From: Candidatus Uhrbacteria bacterium
GTDB taxonomy: Bacteria; Patescibacteriota; Patescibacteriia; 2-12-FULL-60-25
Length of the DNA stretch: 64,000 bases
Assembly (NCBI GenBank): GCA_030649995.1
Contig: JAUSEV010000004.1
Location: 1-64,000 of the forward strand
Direction of reading: 5' to 3'
Position numbers and translations under genes: made by a program. Shown here piece after piece: positions 8,869 through 16,580 of this stretch (position 1 is its first letter; each line of letters opens with the position of its first letter). The notes beneath the pieces are model-generated. The model was given only the letters and a program-made list of their open reading frames with translations, was not told the DNA's origin and did not search any database.

Positions 8869-9615
8869 TCACCCTCGCGGAAAGAGCCAGACAGCCGTCT
8901 GTTTGCATTCGGCCAGAATTCCTTCCTCCCCGAAACGAACAAGCCGTTCCTCGCGCACCATCTCTCCGCCGGCTGGCGGACTGCGACCATCAGCCGCATC
9001 TTCCAGAACGGCGATCTGCACGCGATGTTCCGCGGCCATGACTCTTTGCTGAAGGGCGGCAACATCGTCATCCGGTTCGATCGGAACTCGCTCGGTTTTG
9101 ATCACAGCTCCGCGATCAAACTTTGCATCCACACGTTGTGCCGTCGCTTCGGTCCAAAAATCTCGACCGGTTTGGCGAACAAACAGCAAACGCGCCGCAT
9201 GCACTCGTCTGCCGTACATCCCCTTGCCGCCGAAATCCGGATGCCCGGGATCGAGCGGCCCGGGATGCTGGTTGATCATGCGGCTGGCGTAGGTATCGAT
9301 GACATTCTGCGGAGTGAGCGGCATCCAGCCGTACTGACCGATGAAGTCAATCTCCTCGAGCCGACAAACCGCCCAGAGAGATATCCCAAACCCTTCCGGG
9401 GACGCACACCTCTTGGGATCTATGATCAGAATCCTGTCTCGCGCTATGCCGACATTGAGCGCCTTTTTGATTCCTCCGGCATTCGCACGACTGGCGATGA
9501 CGAGTGCCGGTTCGATCTTGCCTTTGAGCGATCCTGACTGACAAGCCAGAATGATCTGCTCCATGGTGGTTCCCCCACCGGAGATAAAAAGTGCCAAACG
9601 AATGGGTTTTTTCAT
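8869..9615 (-). CDS. purN: Phosphoribosylglycinamide formyltransferase (PurN-like)
   Basis: Formyl transferase that uses 10-formyl-THF to formylate GAR in purine synthesis. 248 residues, longer than usual PurN (about 200). The N-terminal substrate loop ALFISGGGTTMEQII matches the family, as do QHPGPLDPG (catalytic His region) and the D-G-A-V-I segment. The C-terminal 35 residues or so look like an extension. I chose the ATG at 9615 because it has GAGGAG upstream and begins directly at the beta strand. It is convergent with the purM-like gene, so purine genes flank the palindromic gap. The active site deviates from the NxHxxLLPxF form, so a related formyltransferase cannot be excluded. Confidence 0.75.
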   Translation of the reverse strand: MKKPIRLALFISGGGTTMEQIILACQSGSLKGKIEPALVIASRANAGGIKKALNVGIARDRILIIDPKRCASPEGFGISLWAVCRLEEIDFIGQYGWMPLTPQNVIDTYASRMINQHPGPLDPGHPDFGGKGMYGRRVHAARLLFVRQTGRDFWTEATAQRVDAKFDRGAVIKTERVPIEPDDDVAALQQRVMAAEHRVQIAVLEDAADGRSPPAGGEMVREERLVRFGEEGILAECKQTAVWLFPRG

Positions 9616-9710
9616 GTCCCCGTCTCCTCGGTTGATGAACTGATCATAGCCTAATGCAGAGATGGAAAGATGACAAGGAAAAATCCGACCCTTGTTTGAC
9701 AAGCAAAAGA

Positions 9711-9890
9711 AATGCTCTTAACCTAGCTTTAAGTCTCTGAAACCACCGATCAGGTCTTGGTGGAGAGGGTTGCCGCCACTCGGCAAACGCACCCAAAACC
9801 TCTTCCCGCGGTCGGCAGTATCTGCCGGCTGGAAGAAAGCGGAAGCCGTTTCTTTTTTTGCGGCGGCGCGCTATCTTCATTTCAAGCATT
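9711..9890 (+). ncRNA. Structured leader upstream of reverse transcriptase (candidate msr-msd)
   Basis: The 329-nt gap before the reverse transcriptase is rich in hairpins: CCACC/GGTGG (9743-9763), an AGAGG/CCTCT helix (9764-9803) enclosing TTGCCG/CGGCAA (9770-9786), CGGCAG tat CTGCCG (9813-9827), and a terminator-like AAGAAA.CGG/CCG.TTTCTT hairpin with a T tract (9833-9859). The sequence AATGCT at 9711-9716 can pair with AGCATT at 9885-9890 and enclose the whole set, as the a1/a2 repeats do in retron RNAs. This is a structural inference by eye; a plain attenuator leader is the alternative. Confidence 0.4.
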
Positions 9891-9944
9891 ACCAGCGAGG
9901 ATGCCTGTGATCAGTGGTGCAGAGAACCAAAAAAGGAGGAGTTG

Positions 9945-10835
9945 ATGCAGATCGCCGATCTTGAGGCGCTGTGTGAGCGCCTCGCTCTTACGCCCCGAAC
10001 GTTCTTGGCAGCCTGGGTCACGCAAGCCGAATACACCATCGCTCTGATTCCGAAAAAGAACGGTCGTGGAACGCGTCGACTCGCCATTCCGCATCCGGAT
10101 CTGCGCACCTTCCAAGCAAGACTGAATGATCGCCTGCTCATGCGACTACCGGCTCCACCGTTTGTGCATGGATCGGTTCGCGGGCGAAGCTTCGTCACCC
10201 ACGCGCGCGCACATGTGAACGCGAAAGCGGCGTTCGTGATTGATCTGGCGGATGCCTTTACCCAAGCCACGCCAATGAGGCTCCTATTGGCTCTCGCAAC
10301 CATCGAGCTGGTACCAGAGGTAGCGCGGGTTGTCGTCAGCATGACGACTCACGAAGGAGGCTTGCCGCAAGGAGCACCCTCCTCCAACGCGTTGTGGAAT
10401 CTGGTCTGCCGAACCTTGGATGAGAGGGCGAGTGAGTTCGCGAGAAAAAACAGTCTCACCTATACGCGGTATACGGATGAGCTGATTTTTTCCCACGCCA
10501 AGCACATTTCTCGCGACCTCCGACGAAACTTGATCGTGCTCGTCCGTAGTTGCGGGTTTCTCGAAAACCGCGCCAAGGTTCACTACCAACACTTGCGACA
10601 AGGTTATCTGCAAATCACCGGCGTGTCCGTTGGCGAGGGACGTAAACGCCTCACCAAAGCAACCATCCGAAAGTATCGCGGATTCATCCATCACGCGGCG
10701 CTGGATTGGTCCATCGCGGCGGAACGCGTGGAAAGTACGATCGCGCACATTCGCCACGTTCATGGAGGCTCCTTGCCCTCGCAAATCGAGACAGCCTATC
10801 GCCACTACTTACGCGGACGAGCTCTAAATCACTAA
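9945..10835 (+). CDS. Retron-type reverse transcriptase with YTDE active site
   Basis: 296 residues, a size typical of retron or other stand-alone bacterial RTs. The ATG at 9945 follows a strong AAAAGGAGGAG site. RT blocks are in order: IPKKNGRGTRRLAIP (residues 35-49), GSVRGRS (76-82), motif A FVIDLADAF (97-105, Asp100), GGLPQGAPSS (138-147) and the catalytic box YTRYTDEL (173-180). The second Asp of the YxDD box is Glu179. Retron hallmarks are recognisable but altered: HARAH for the NAxxH region, and ITG for the VTG triplet in LQITGVSV. The PQGAPSS block differs from the form in diversity-generating RTs, and there is no maturase domain. No obvious effector gene is adjacent. A terminator follows directly. 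Confidence 0.85.
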   Translation: MQIADLEALCERLALTPRTFLAAWVTQAEYTIALIPKKNGRGTRRLAIPHPDLRTFQARLNDRLLMRLPAPPFVHGSVRGRSFVTHARAHVNAKAAFVIDLADAFTQATPMRLLLALATIELVPEVARVVVSMTTHEGGLPQGAPSSNALWNLVCRTLDERASEFARKNSLTYTRYTDELIFSHAKHISRDLRRNLIVLVRSCGFLENRAKVHYQHLRQGYLQITGVSVGEGRKRLTKATIRKYRGFIHHAALDWSIAAERVESTIAHIRHVHGGSLPSQIETAYRHYLRGRALNH

Positions 10836-10856
10836 CCGCTCTCCCCGCACATCATG

Positions 10857-10883
10857 CAGCACCCCTCTCGGTGCTGTTTTTTT
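10857..10883 (+). terminator. Intrinsic terminator after reverse transcriptase
   Basis: CAGCACC cctctc GGTGCTG followed by seven T. Confidence 0.9.
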
Positions 10884-11011
10884 CATCCAAGAGCTAATAG
10901 ACATTTCGTGTTGGTGACATTTTGTCACCACCTCACTGCCTTCCTCGCGAAGTCTTTGGGATAACTTATCCCGGTATTTTCTTCAAAAATTGGAATATGC
11001 CCCCTCTTTTT

Positions 11012-11911
11012 CTATCTCTTTCTCCGCGTCCATTTATTCCATGTGACGAGCAACGGCGAGGCGATGAAAATTGAGGAGTAGGTTCCGACCGCGATGCCGA
11101 TGATGAGCGCGAGCGTGAAATCACGGAGCGATTCGCCGCCGAAAAAATGGATGGCAAATAACGTCAAGAGTGTGGTCATGGATGTGCTAAATGAACGAAA
11201 ATACGTTTGACGCACCGACGCAGATACGATTTCTTCGAACGTGCCGCTCGTCTTTTGTAAATTTTCTCGAATACGATCCATCACCACGATCGTGTCGGTA
11301 ATGGAGTAGCCCATGATCGTCAAAATAGCGGCGACGAACGGTGTGCCGATTTCCACGCCATAATAATGTCCCAAAAAAGCAAACACGCCGACCGGCACGA
11401 TCACGTCGTGAAAGGCCGTAAAGATGGTGACCAATCCGTATTTCCATGACTGAACGGGAGCGGAAACTTTGCGGAACACATAGGCAACGTACAGCATGAT
11501 GGCGACGAGCACGATCACCAAACCGCGAATGGATTTGTTGCGCAACTCTTCTCCGATCACCGGCCCGATCGCGTCAAAACGCAACTCAATCACCTCGGGA
11601 TATTTTTTCTTGAGGGCCTGAAATAATTTTTGATGTTCCTCCTCGTTTAAATTGCGCAATCGCAATTGCATATCCTGATCTCCTACAGGCTGAATCACCA
11701 CGCTGCCCAAATGCAGATTCGCGGTTTGCAAAATCTGTTCCAATTCTGTCGAAGACGGCCGCGAATCAAACCGCGCCACATACAAAGATCCGCCGGTAAA
11801 ATCAATGCCTTGCTTTAATCCCCACAGCGCGAGAAACGCGATGGATAACCCAATCATCAGTCCGGACAGGACGTACCAAACGAGGCGTAGAGTGATGACG
11901 TTGAGTTTCAT
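11012..11911 (-). CDS. secF: Protein translocase subunit SecF
   Basis: Membrane component of SecDF, which uses the proton gradient to pull proteins out during Sec export. 299 residues, normal. N-terminal membrane helix, the GGSLYVARF stretch matching the D/F first periplasmic domain, then a cluster of five membrane helices including the family segment GYSITDTIVVMDRIRENL. The start overlaps the secD stop by 4 nt (ATGA), so the two are translationally coupled. Confidence 0.95.
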   Translation of the reverse strand: MKLNVITLRLVWYVLSGLMIGLSIAFLALWGLKQGIDFTGGSLYVARFDSRPSSTELEQILQTANLHLGSVVIQPVGDQDMQLRLRNLNEEEHQKLFQALKKKYPEVIELRFDAIGPVIGEELRNKSIRGLVIVLVAIMLYVAYVFRKVSAPVQSWKYGLVTIFTAFHDVIVPVGVFAFLGHYYGVEIGTPFVAAILTIMGYSITDTIVVMDRIRENLQKTSGTFEEIVSASVRQTYFRSFSTSMTTLLTLFAIHFFGGESLRDFTLALIIGIAVGTYSSIFIASPLLVTWNKWTRRKR

Positions 11912-13905
11912 ACTTTATTTTTTTCTTTCGGTTTCAAAAACAACCATCCGTATTTCGCGATCGACGTGCCGGACAAAAAGCGCAAGATCGTTCGGCTCGA
12001 AACGACGGCCGTGAAAAGAGAGATCAGCGTACCGATGGCGAGCGTCAAAGCAAAACCTTTGATGAGAGAAGAGGAAAACCAATACAACACGGCACACGAA
12101 ATCAAAACCGTGGCATGACCGTCTCGAATGGATAACCATGCGCGACGGAACGCGTCTTCCAGCGCCAAAGACAATCCCTTCCCTTCCAACCATTCTTCTT
12201 TGAGTCGTTCAAAAATAAGCACGTTCGCGTCCACCGCAATGCCGATCGACAAAATAAATCCGGCAATGCCTGACAAGGTGAGGGTCACGGGAACGAGCTT
12301 AAACACGGCAGCGGACAAAGCCGCGTACAACGTAAGCGCCACGATGGAAACCAAACCGGGCAAGCGATACAGGAGAATCATGTAGAGCGCCACAAACGCA
12401 AAACCCATCAAACCGGCATAGAGTGATTTTTGCAGCGAGTCCGCTCCGAGCGTCGGCCCAACCGTTTGTTGCGCGATCAATTTGATGGGAACCGGCAAGG
12501 CGCCAGCTTGCAAACGTTGAGCGAGCAACTTGGCTTCCGCTAAACTGTAATTTCCTGTGATAACCGCTTGTCCACCCAAAATCTCCGTTTGCACGGTTGG
12601 TGGATTGCCCGTGAGTTGACCGTCCAAAAAAATGGCCAATGGTTTTCCGATATTCCGTTTCGTAATTTCTCCAAACAATTTGGCGCCTTCATCGTTAAAT
12701 TGTAACGAGACTTGAATCTGACCGGTTTGCTGATCAAAATCCACACGCGAAGCTTTAAGCTGTTTTCCCGTGAGCGGCGTGGCTTTCCACGGATCAACCG
12801 GCGGCGCCACGTCTTGCGGAAGAAGTTTTTTGATCTCAATCAACCGCACCATCACCTGATTCTGCGGACGTTCCGCGATCTTCCAAATCAAATGAAATCC
12901 GTACGGACTCTCGACCACATCGGAAATCGTACCGACTGGCTGCGCGAATACGGCCTTTTCAAAATCCTCGACCATGTCCCCTTTCCCAAACCAGCCAAGA
13001 TCTCCCTTGGATTCGACGGCGCCGGGTTCTTGCGAATTTTGCGTGACGAGCGTGTCAAAATTTTGAACGGTCGCCTGTTGTTTGAGTCCCTCAATCTTCG
13101 CCTTGGCCTGTTCTTTGGTGTAGGTCGAGAGATTCCCTTGCGCTCCGGCATAACCGATCAAAAGATGATGGGCCTGAATTTGCGTTCCCACGGATTTTAA
13201 TCCGTCGACTTTGACGATGGTCTGATACTCCGGACGATCAAGCACCTTGTTTAACACGGTCCCCGCCGGCAAATCCTTAACCTCTTGCAAGATATCCGCT
13301 TCCGCCACTTGCGGCTCGGTACTGGTAACGGCGAGCGACTGAAAGTTTGCGCCGGGTTTTCTCGCTTCCGCTAAAATTGCCAGCGCCTTTTTCCGCGCTT
13401 CACGATTTTGGTCTTCAATCTGTTTTTTTTGTTCGAGGGTCAGGACAGGAGTGGTTTGGTCGTTCTGTTCTTTGAATTCCAGAATCGGCGTCTCCCCGAT
13501 CAACTTGATCGCCTGATGAATGTCCCGCACCCCTGCCAACTCCACGGTCACGCGCCAAGAATTTCCGGCTTGCATGGTTTGAATGAGTGGTTCGGACACG
13601 CCTATTGAGTTCACCCGTCGTTCGATCACGTCCCGCACCCCTTCCAAAGATGACTTACGATCGCCATCGGGAATACGCGAAACATCCGCCTCATATTCCA
13701 AATGCGTGCCGCCTTGCAAATCCAAACCCAAGACAAACGGTTTTGCGATGGATCCCGGTTGAAAAACCATCACCCGTCCCGCTTTCGCGAGTGCCCAATT
13801 CACCGGCTCGGGATAAGAGATGGTTCCGGCAACAAGAAAAAGAAACACCAGCCACAGTAAACGTTGACGAACGACGCGTTTTGGTTGAGTTTTTAGAGTA
13901 GCCAT
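11908..13905 (-). CDS. secD: Protein translocase subunit SecD with inserted parvulin (PpiC) domain
   Basis: Motor component of SecDF. 665 residues, longer than usual for a minimal genome. N-terminal helix, then GLDLQGGTHLEYE (family D1 motif) near residue 60, and six C-terminal helices with IGIAVDANVLIFERLKEE and SIRDGHATVLIS. Between them, residues about 243-346 read as a parvulin peptidyl-prolyl isomerase: IQAHHLLIGYAG, NFDTLVTQNSQEPGA, KGDLGWFGKGDMVEDFEKAV, then SPYGFHLIWKIAERP. Residues about 160-240 look like a decayed second copy (ARKKALAILAEAR, NFQSLA). The upstream spacer is a TTGGAAC tandem repeat with no clear ribosome site. Confidence 0.93.
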   Translation of the reverse strand: MATLKTQPKRVVRQRLLWLVFLFLVAGTISYPEPVNWALAKAGRVMVFQPGSIAKPFVLGLDLQGGTHLEYEADVSRIPDGDRKSSLEGVRDVIERRVNSIGVSEPLIQTMQAGNSWRVTVELAGVRDIHQAIKLIGETPILEFKEQNDQTTPVLTLEQKKQIEDQNREARKKALAILAEARKPGANFQSLAVTSTEPQVAEADILQEVKDLPAGTVLNKVLDRPEYQTIVKVDGLKSVGTQIQAHHLLIGYAGAQGNLSTYTKEQAKAKIEGLKQQATVQNFDTLVTQNSQEPGAVESKGDLGWFGKGDMVEDFEKAVFAQPVGTISDVVESPYGFHLIWKIAERPQNQVMVRLIEIKKLLPQDVAPPVDPWKATPLTGKQLKASRVDFDQQTGQIQVSLQFNDEGAKLFGEITKRNIGKPLAIFLDGQLTGNPPTVQTEILGGQAVITGNYSLAEAKLLAQRLQAGALPVPIKLIAQQTVGPTLGADSLQKSLYAGLMGFAFVALYMILLYRLPGLVSIVALTLYAALSAAVFKLVPVTLTLSGIAGFILSIGIAVDANVLIFERLKEEWLEGKGLSLALEDAFRRAWLSIRDGHATVLISCAVLYWFSSSLIKGFALTLAIGTLISLFTAVVSSRTILRFLSGTSIAKYGWLFLKPKEKNKV

Positions 13906-13908
13906 ATC

Positions 13909-13945
13909 TTGGAACTTGGAACTTGGAACTTGAAGTTTGGAGCTT
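13909..13945. repeat. TTGGAAC tandem repeat spacer
   Basis: Near-perfect 8-nt tandem units (TTGGAACT) immediately in front of the secD start codon, followed by degenerate copies. It occupies the place of a ribosome binding site. Confidence 0.75.
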
Positions 13946-13951
13946 ATGATC

Positions 13952-14731
13952 TTACTGGCCGCTCGTCAACTGCGGCAAAATTTTCGGCGGCATTTTTTTT
14001 AAGAGCCACCACTGTTGGAGCAACGTTAGCAAACTCATGACAAACCAATAGAGGGTGAGCCCGCCGGGCAACGTAAATCCTATCACCGCAGTCATGACCG
14101 GCATCACATACATCATCTGTTTATTCATCATGGTCGCCATACTCTCATCCTTGGCACCCGCGCTCTTTACGACTTCCGGCGGCGGAGAAGCGATAGTGGC
14201 GGCCGGTGGTTTGAGAATCTGCTTGGTTTGCACGTACTGAACCAGAGCGGCGATAACGGCGAGCACGTAACTTGGTTTGGAAAGATCGAGAAAACCCAAA
14301 AATACCGTATCGACCGATTGCGGATTGGGAACAAATGAATAGAGGAGAGAAAAATTTTGCGCGGAAAGTCCGGCCACGAGCGCCTGATACAAAGCGAGAA
14401 AAACAGGCAATTGGATCAAAAGCGGCAAACAGGAAGACGCGGGGTTCACTTTTTCGCGCGCATACAACGCCATAAGTTCCCGCCCTTGTTCATCTTTTTT
14501 ATCTTTCAAACGATTCCTGATCTCATCGATTTTGGGTTGCAACTCCTGTAATGCGCGCTGCTGTTTAATTTGCGCGACCGTAAAGGGATACAAAATGAGT
14601 TTGATAAAAATCGTAAGAATGATGATCGCCAAACCAATGTCATTCCCCGGCAAAACATCATAAAGCCAAATCAAAATATTCAAAATCGGCTGAAGAAAAA
14701 TGACGTTAAACAGGTGGATAATTCCAGACAT
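13952..14731 (-). CDS. yidC: Membrane protein insertase YidC/Oxa1
   Basis: Inserts membrane proteins alone or with Sec. 259 residues: the short Oxa1-type core without the large periplasmic domain, as in Gram-positive and CPR bacteria. Hydrophobic segments surround LFNVIFLQPILNILIWLYD, then the charged cytoplasmic loop with coiled-coil character (RLKDKKDEQGRELMALYA) and NPASSCLPLLIQLPVFLALY, a hallmark of the family. It sits between nusA and secDF on the same strand, forming a secretion operon. Confidence 0.93.
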   Translation of the reverse strand: MSGIIHLFNVIFLQPILNILIWLYDVLPGNDIGLAIIILTIFIKLILYPFTVAQIKQQRALQELQPKIDEIRNRLKDKKDEQGRELMALYAREKVNPASSCLPLLIQLPVFLALYQALVAGLSAQNFSLLYSFVPNPQSVDTVFLGFLDLSKPSYVLAVIAALVQYVQTKQILKPPAATIASPPPEVVKSAGAKDESMATMMNKQMMYVMPVMTAVIGFTLPGGLTLYWFVMSLLTLLQQWWLLKKMPPKILPQLTSGQ

Positions 14732-14749
14732 AAATGAGCAATCAGTAAA

Positions 14750-14780
14750 TAGACATTAGACATTAGACATTAGACATTGG
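14750..14780. repeat. TTAGACA tandem repeat overlapping the nusA stop
   Basis: Four tandem copies of a 7-nt unit close to TTAGACA. The last codons and the stop of nusA (SPMSNV, then TAA at 14763-14765) lie inside it, so the repeat has replaced the native 3' end of the gene. Confidence 0.8.
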
Positions 14781-16058
14781 TGATTCGGTCGCTTCAACTG
14801 TCTGCGGAGCGACTTCTCCGACAAACTCGCCGCTCTCGGAATCGGCGACAGCTTCTCCCCCTTCTTTAACGATCGTGATCTTCCAACCGGTCAATTTTGC
14901 CGCCAATCGCACGTTTTGACCTCCCTTGCCTATGGCCAAAGATAATTGGTCGGGTGACACATGCGCATAAGCCAAATGCTCGTCGTTCTTTAGTTCGACT
15001 TTATGCACCTGCGCCGGTTTCAATGCTTCTTTAATAAATTCCGCAGCGTCATCGCTCCAAGCAATCACATCCACTTTTTCGCCTCCCAACTCACGATTGA
15101 TCACCTGAATGCGCGTCCCGCGCTGACCGATGCACGAACCGATCGGATCGATCGCATCATCGTTAGTAGCCACCGCAACCTTGGTGCGACTGCCGGCCTC
15201 GCGCTCGATCCCCTTCATTTCTATGACTCCACTCGCCATTTCCGGAATCTCTTGCGCAAACAAACCGGCGACAAGTTGAGGACTCGTTCGGGACAAACGA
15301 ATTTCCGGACCCTTTCCTGTCATCACCACTTCTCGCAAAATAACTTTCATGCGTTTTCCTCGATCGTACCGTTCGCTCGCAATCTGATCTTCGGGCAACA
15401 AAATGCCGGAAGTACGGCCAAAATCAATCATCACGAGCCGTCCCTCGCGGCGCTGCACGGTAACGTTCATAAGCTCACCTTCTCGACCCTTAAAATCGGT
15501 AAAAATAACGCTGCGTTCCGCCTCACGAATTTTTTGCAAAATAATCTGCTTGGCCGTTTGCGCGGCCATGCGTCCAAACGCCGCCGGCACGCTCAATTCC
15601 ACGCGAATTTCGTCGCCCACTTGCGCGTCGGTTTTAATGTCACGCGCATCAGACAACATAATCATAAGCTTTGGCTTAAACTTAAACTCATCCTCTTCTT
15701 CAACGGTCACACCCTCCGTTTTCGTTTCCTCTGCCCTGAGCTTGTCGAAGGGTCGATTCTTCATTCCTAATTCCTGATTCCTGCTTCCTCCCTTAAAGCT
15801 CGCTTCAAAACGCTCAAAATAATCTTCCGGCAATTCCATGTCTTCGACTACGGCTTTAACGTCAAACACCCGAATACCGCCGGTCTGCCCGTCATATTTT
15901 TCCGGATCAAACTCAACTTTGATGTTTTGATTCTTATTGCCGAAATCTTTCCGAAAAGCGGCCGCGAGCGCGGACTCAACGGTTTCCAAAACCGATTCGT
16001 AAGAGATATTCTTTTCTTCGGCGATTTGCTTCATCGCGATCGTGATGGGACTGGCCAT
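14763..16058 (-). CDS. nusA: Transcription termination/antitermination protein NusA
   Basis: RNA-polymerase-binding factor for pausing, termination and antitermination. 431 residues: N-terminal domain (MKQIAEEKNISYESVLETVE), S1 domain, and two KH domains (GQRGTRIQVINRELGG and LSLAIGKGGQNVRLAAKLTG). Residues about 91-116 are unusual: a stretch reading GGSRNQELGMKNRPFDKLRA interrupts the link from N-domain to S1. It is encoded by a degenerate GGAAT tandem repeat joined to CCCTTCGACAAGCTCAGGG, a sequence typical of intergenic repeats. The frame is kept. The C-terminal residues MSNV also come from a repeat. No Shine-Dalgarno precedes the ATG. Confidence 0.94.
   Translation of the reverse strand: MASPITIAMKQIAEEKNISYESVLETVESALAAAFRKDFGNKNQNIKVEFDPEKYDGQTGGIRVFDVKAVVEDMELPEDYFERFEASFKGGSRNQELGMKNRPFDKLRAEETKTEGVTVEEEDEFKFKPKLMIMLSDARDIKTDAQVGDEIRVELSVPAAFGRMAAQTAKQIILQKIREAERSVIFTDFKGREGELMNVTVQRREGRLVMIDFGRTSGILLPEDQIASERYDRGKRMKVILREVVMTGKGPEIRLSRTSPQLVAGLFAQEIPEMASGVIEMKGIEREAGSRTKVAVATNDDAIDPIGSCIGQRGTRIQVINRELGGEKVDVIAWSDDAAEFIKEALKPAQVHKVELKNDEHLAYAHVSPDQLSLAIGKGGQNVRLAAKLTGWKITIVKEGGEAVADSESGEFVGEVAPQTVEATESPMSNV
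15728..15792. repeat. Repeat element inserted in the nusA coding frame
   Basis: On the minus strand, degenerate units of the type AGGAATCAGGAATTAGGAA run into CCCTTCGACAAGCTCAGGG. Both modules are otherwise intergenic in style. The insertion adds roughly 26 codons without a frameshift. Confidence 0.75.
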
Positions 16059-16186
16059 AGATTTTTTCCAACGATTTGTGTCTAAATCACTTTTTAATAA
16101 ATCGACCCGTCCATCCGGAACGAGTCAATGCAAAATATGATGCCTGATGTCTGAAGGCTTGTCAAGATTCGCTTGTTTTCGCTATT

Positions 16187-16206
16187 TGTGAATAACCTGT
16201 GTATAA
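16187..16206 (-). promoter_or_regulatory. Two adjacent DnaA-box-like 9-mers upstream of flp
   Basis: TGTGAATAA (16187-16195) and TGTGTATAA (16198-16206) are both reverse complements of the consensus TTATNCACA and are spaced by 2 nt. An AT-rich stretch follows. They lie just upstream of the flp promoter. Chance occurrence is possible. Confidence 0.35.
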
Positions 16207-16210
16207 CTAT

Positions 16211-16240
16211 TTGACAAAAAATCCCTTTTATCACTAACTA
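16211..16240 (+). promoter_or_regulatory. Promoter candidate for the flp pilin
   Basis: TTGACA at 16211-16216 and TAACTA at 16235-16240 with an 18-nt spacer, about 55 nt before the pilin start. Confidence 0.5.
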
Positions 16241-16293
16241 TCTATAAAAGGGGTAAAGAAATTTAATTATTTTCCCCCCTCATAACGACCATT

Positions 16294-16452
16294 ATGTCTT
16301 TATCCAAATGGTTCAAAGACGATTCCGGTCAGGCCATGTCCGAGTACGGGCTCATCATCGCGTTGATTGCGGTGGTCGCCATTGGTGTGATTGCCATCTT
16401 CGGAACCAAGATTAAAGCCGCGTTCGATACCGCGCAAAAAGCCCTGCCCTAA
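16294..16452 (+). CDS. flp: Flp/Fap-type pilin
   Basis: 52-residue structural pilin of the Tad (tight adherence) pilus. It has a short basic N-terminus (MSLSKWFKDDS), the processing motif G-QAMSEYG where prepilin peptidase would cut after Gly (the G-x4-E-Y pattern), and a hydrophobic helix LIIALIAVVAIGVIAIFG. It is first in the Tad locus and is followed by a strong hairpin, as expected for a highly expressed pilin gene transcribed mostly alone. Confidence 0.9.
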   Translation: MSLSKWFKDDSGQAMSEYGLIIALIAVVAIGVIAIFGTKIKAAFDTAQKALP

Positions 16453-16458
16453 ATGAAA

Positions 16459-16484
16459 AAGAAGACCGCTCAAGCGGTCTTCTT
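16459..16484 (+). terminator. Terminator hairpin after flp
   Basis: AAGAAGACCGCT ca AGCGGTCTTCTT, a perfect 12-bp stem with a 2-nt loop. The T tract after it is short, so partial read-through into the rest of the locus is plausible. Confidence 0.75.
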
Positions 16485-16580
16485 GTGTCTTAAGGAAGTT
16501 TCAGACGAACCGCTCTTTCCGTCCGTCCTCATTTTCAGTTTCGTATTTTCGTATGATCCATTCGTAATTTCGTAGGCCCT

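Noticed and set aside
9945-10835. Diversity-generating retroelement
   Set aside because: The RT block is PQGAPSS rather than the form typical of DGR enzymes, and I see no template/variable repeat pair with adenine-specific differences nearby.
15003-15770. Plus-strand frame of 255 codons inside nusA
   Set aside because: Antisense shadow of nusA; His/Asn-rich composition and no domain.
16187-16260. Replication origin at the paired DnaA boxes
   Set aside because: Only two boxes, no dnaA or dnaN nearby and no set of direct repeats; kept only as a weak regulatory observation.
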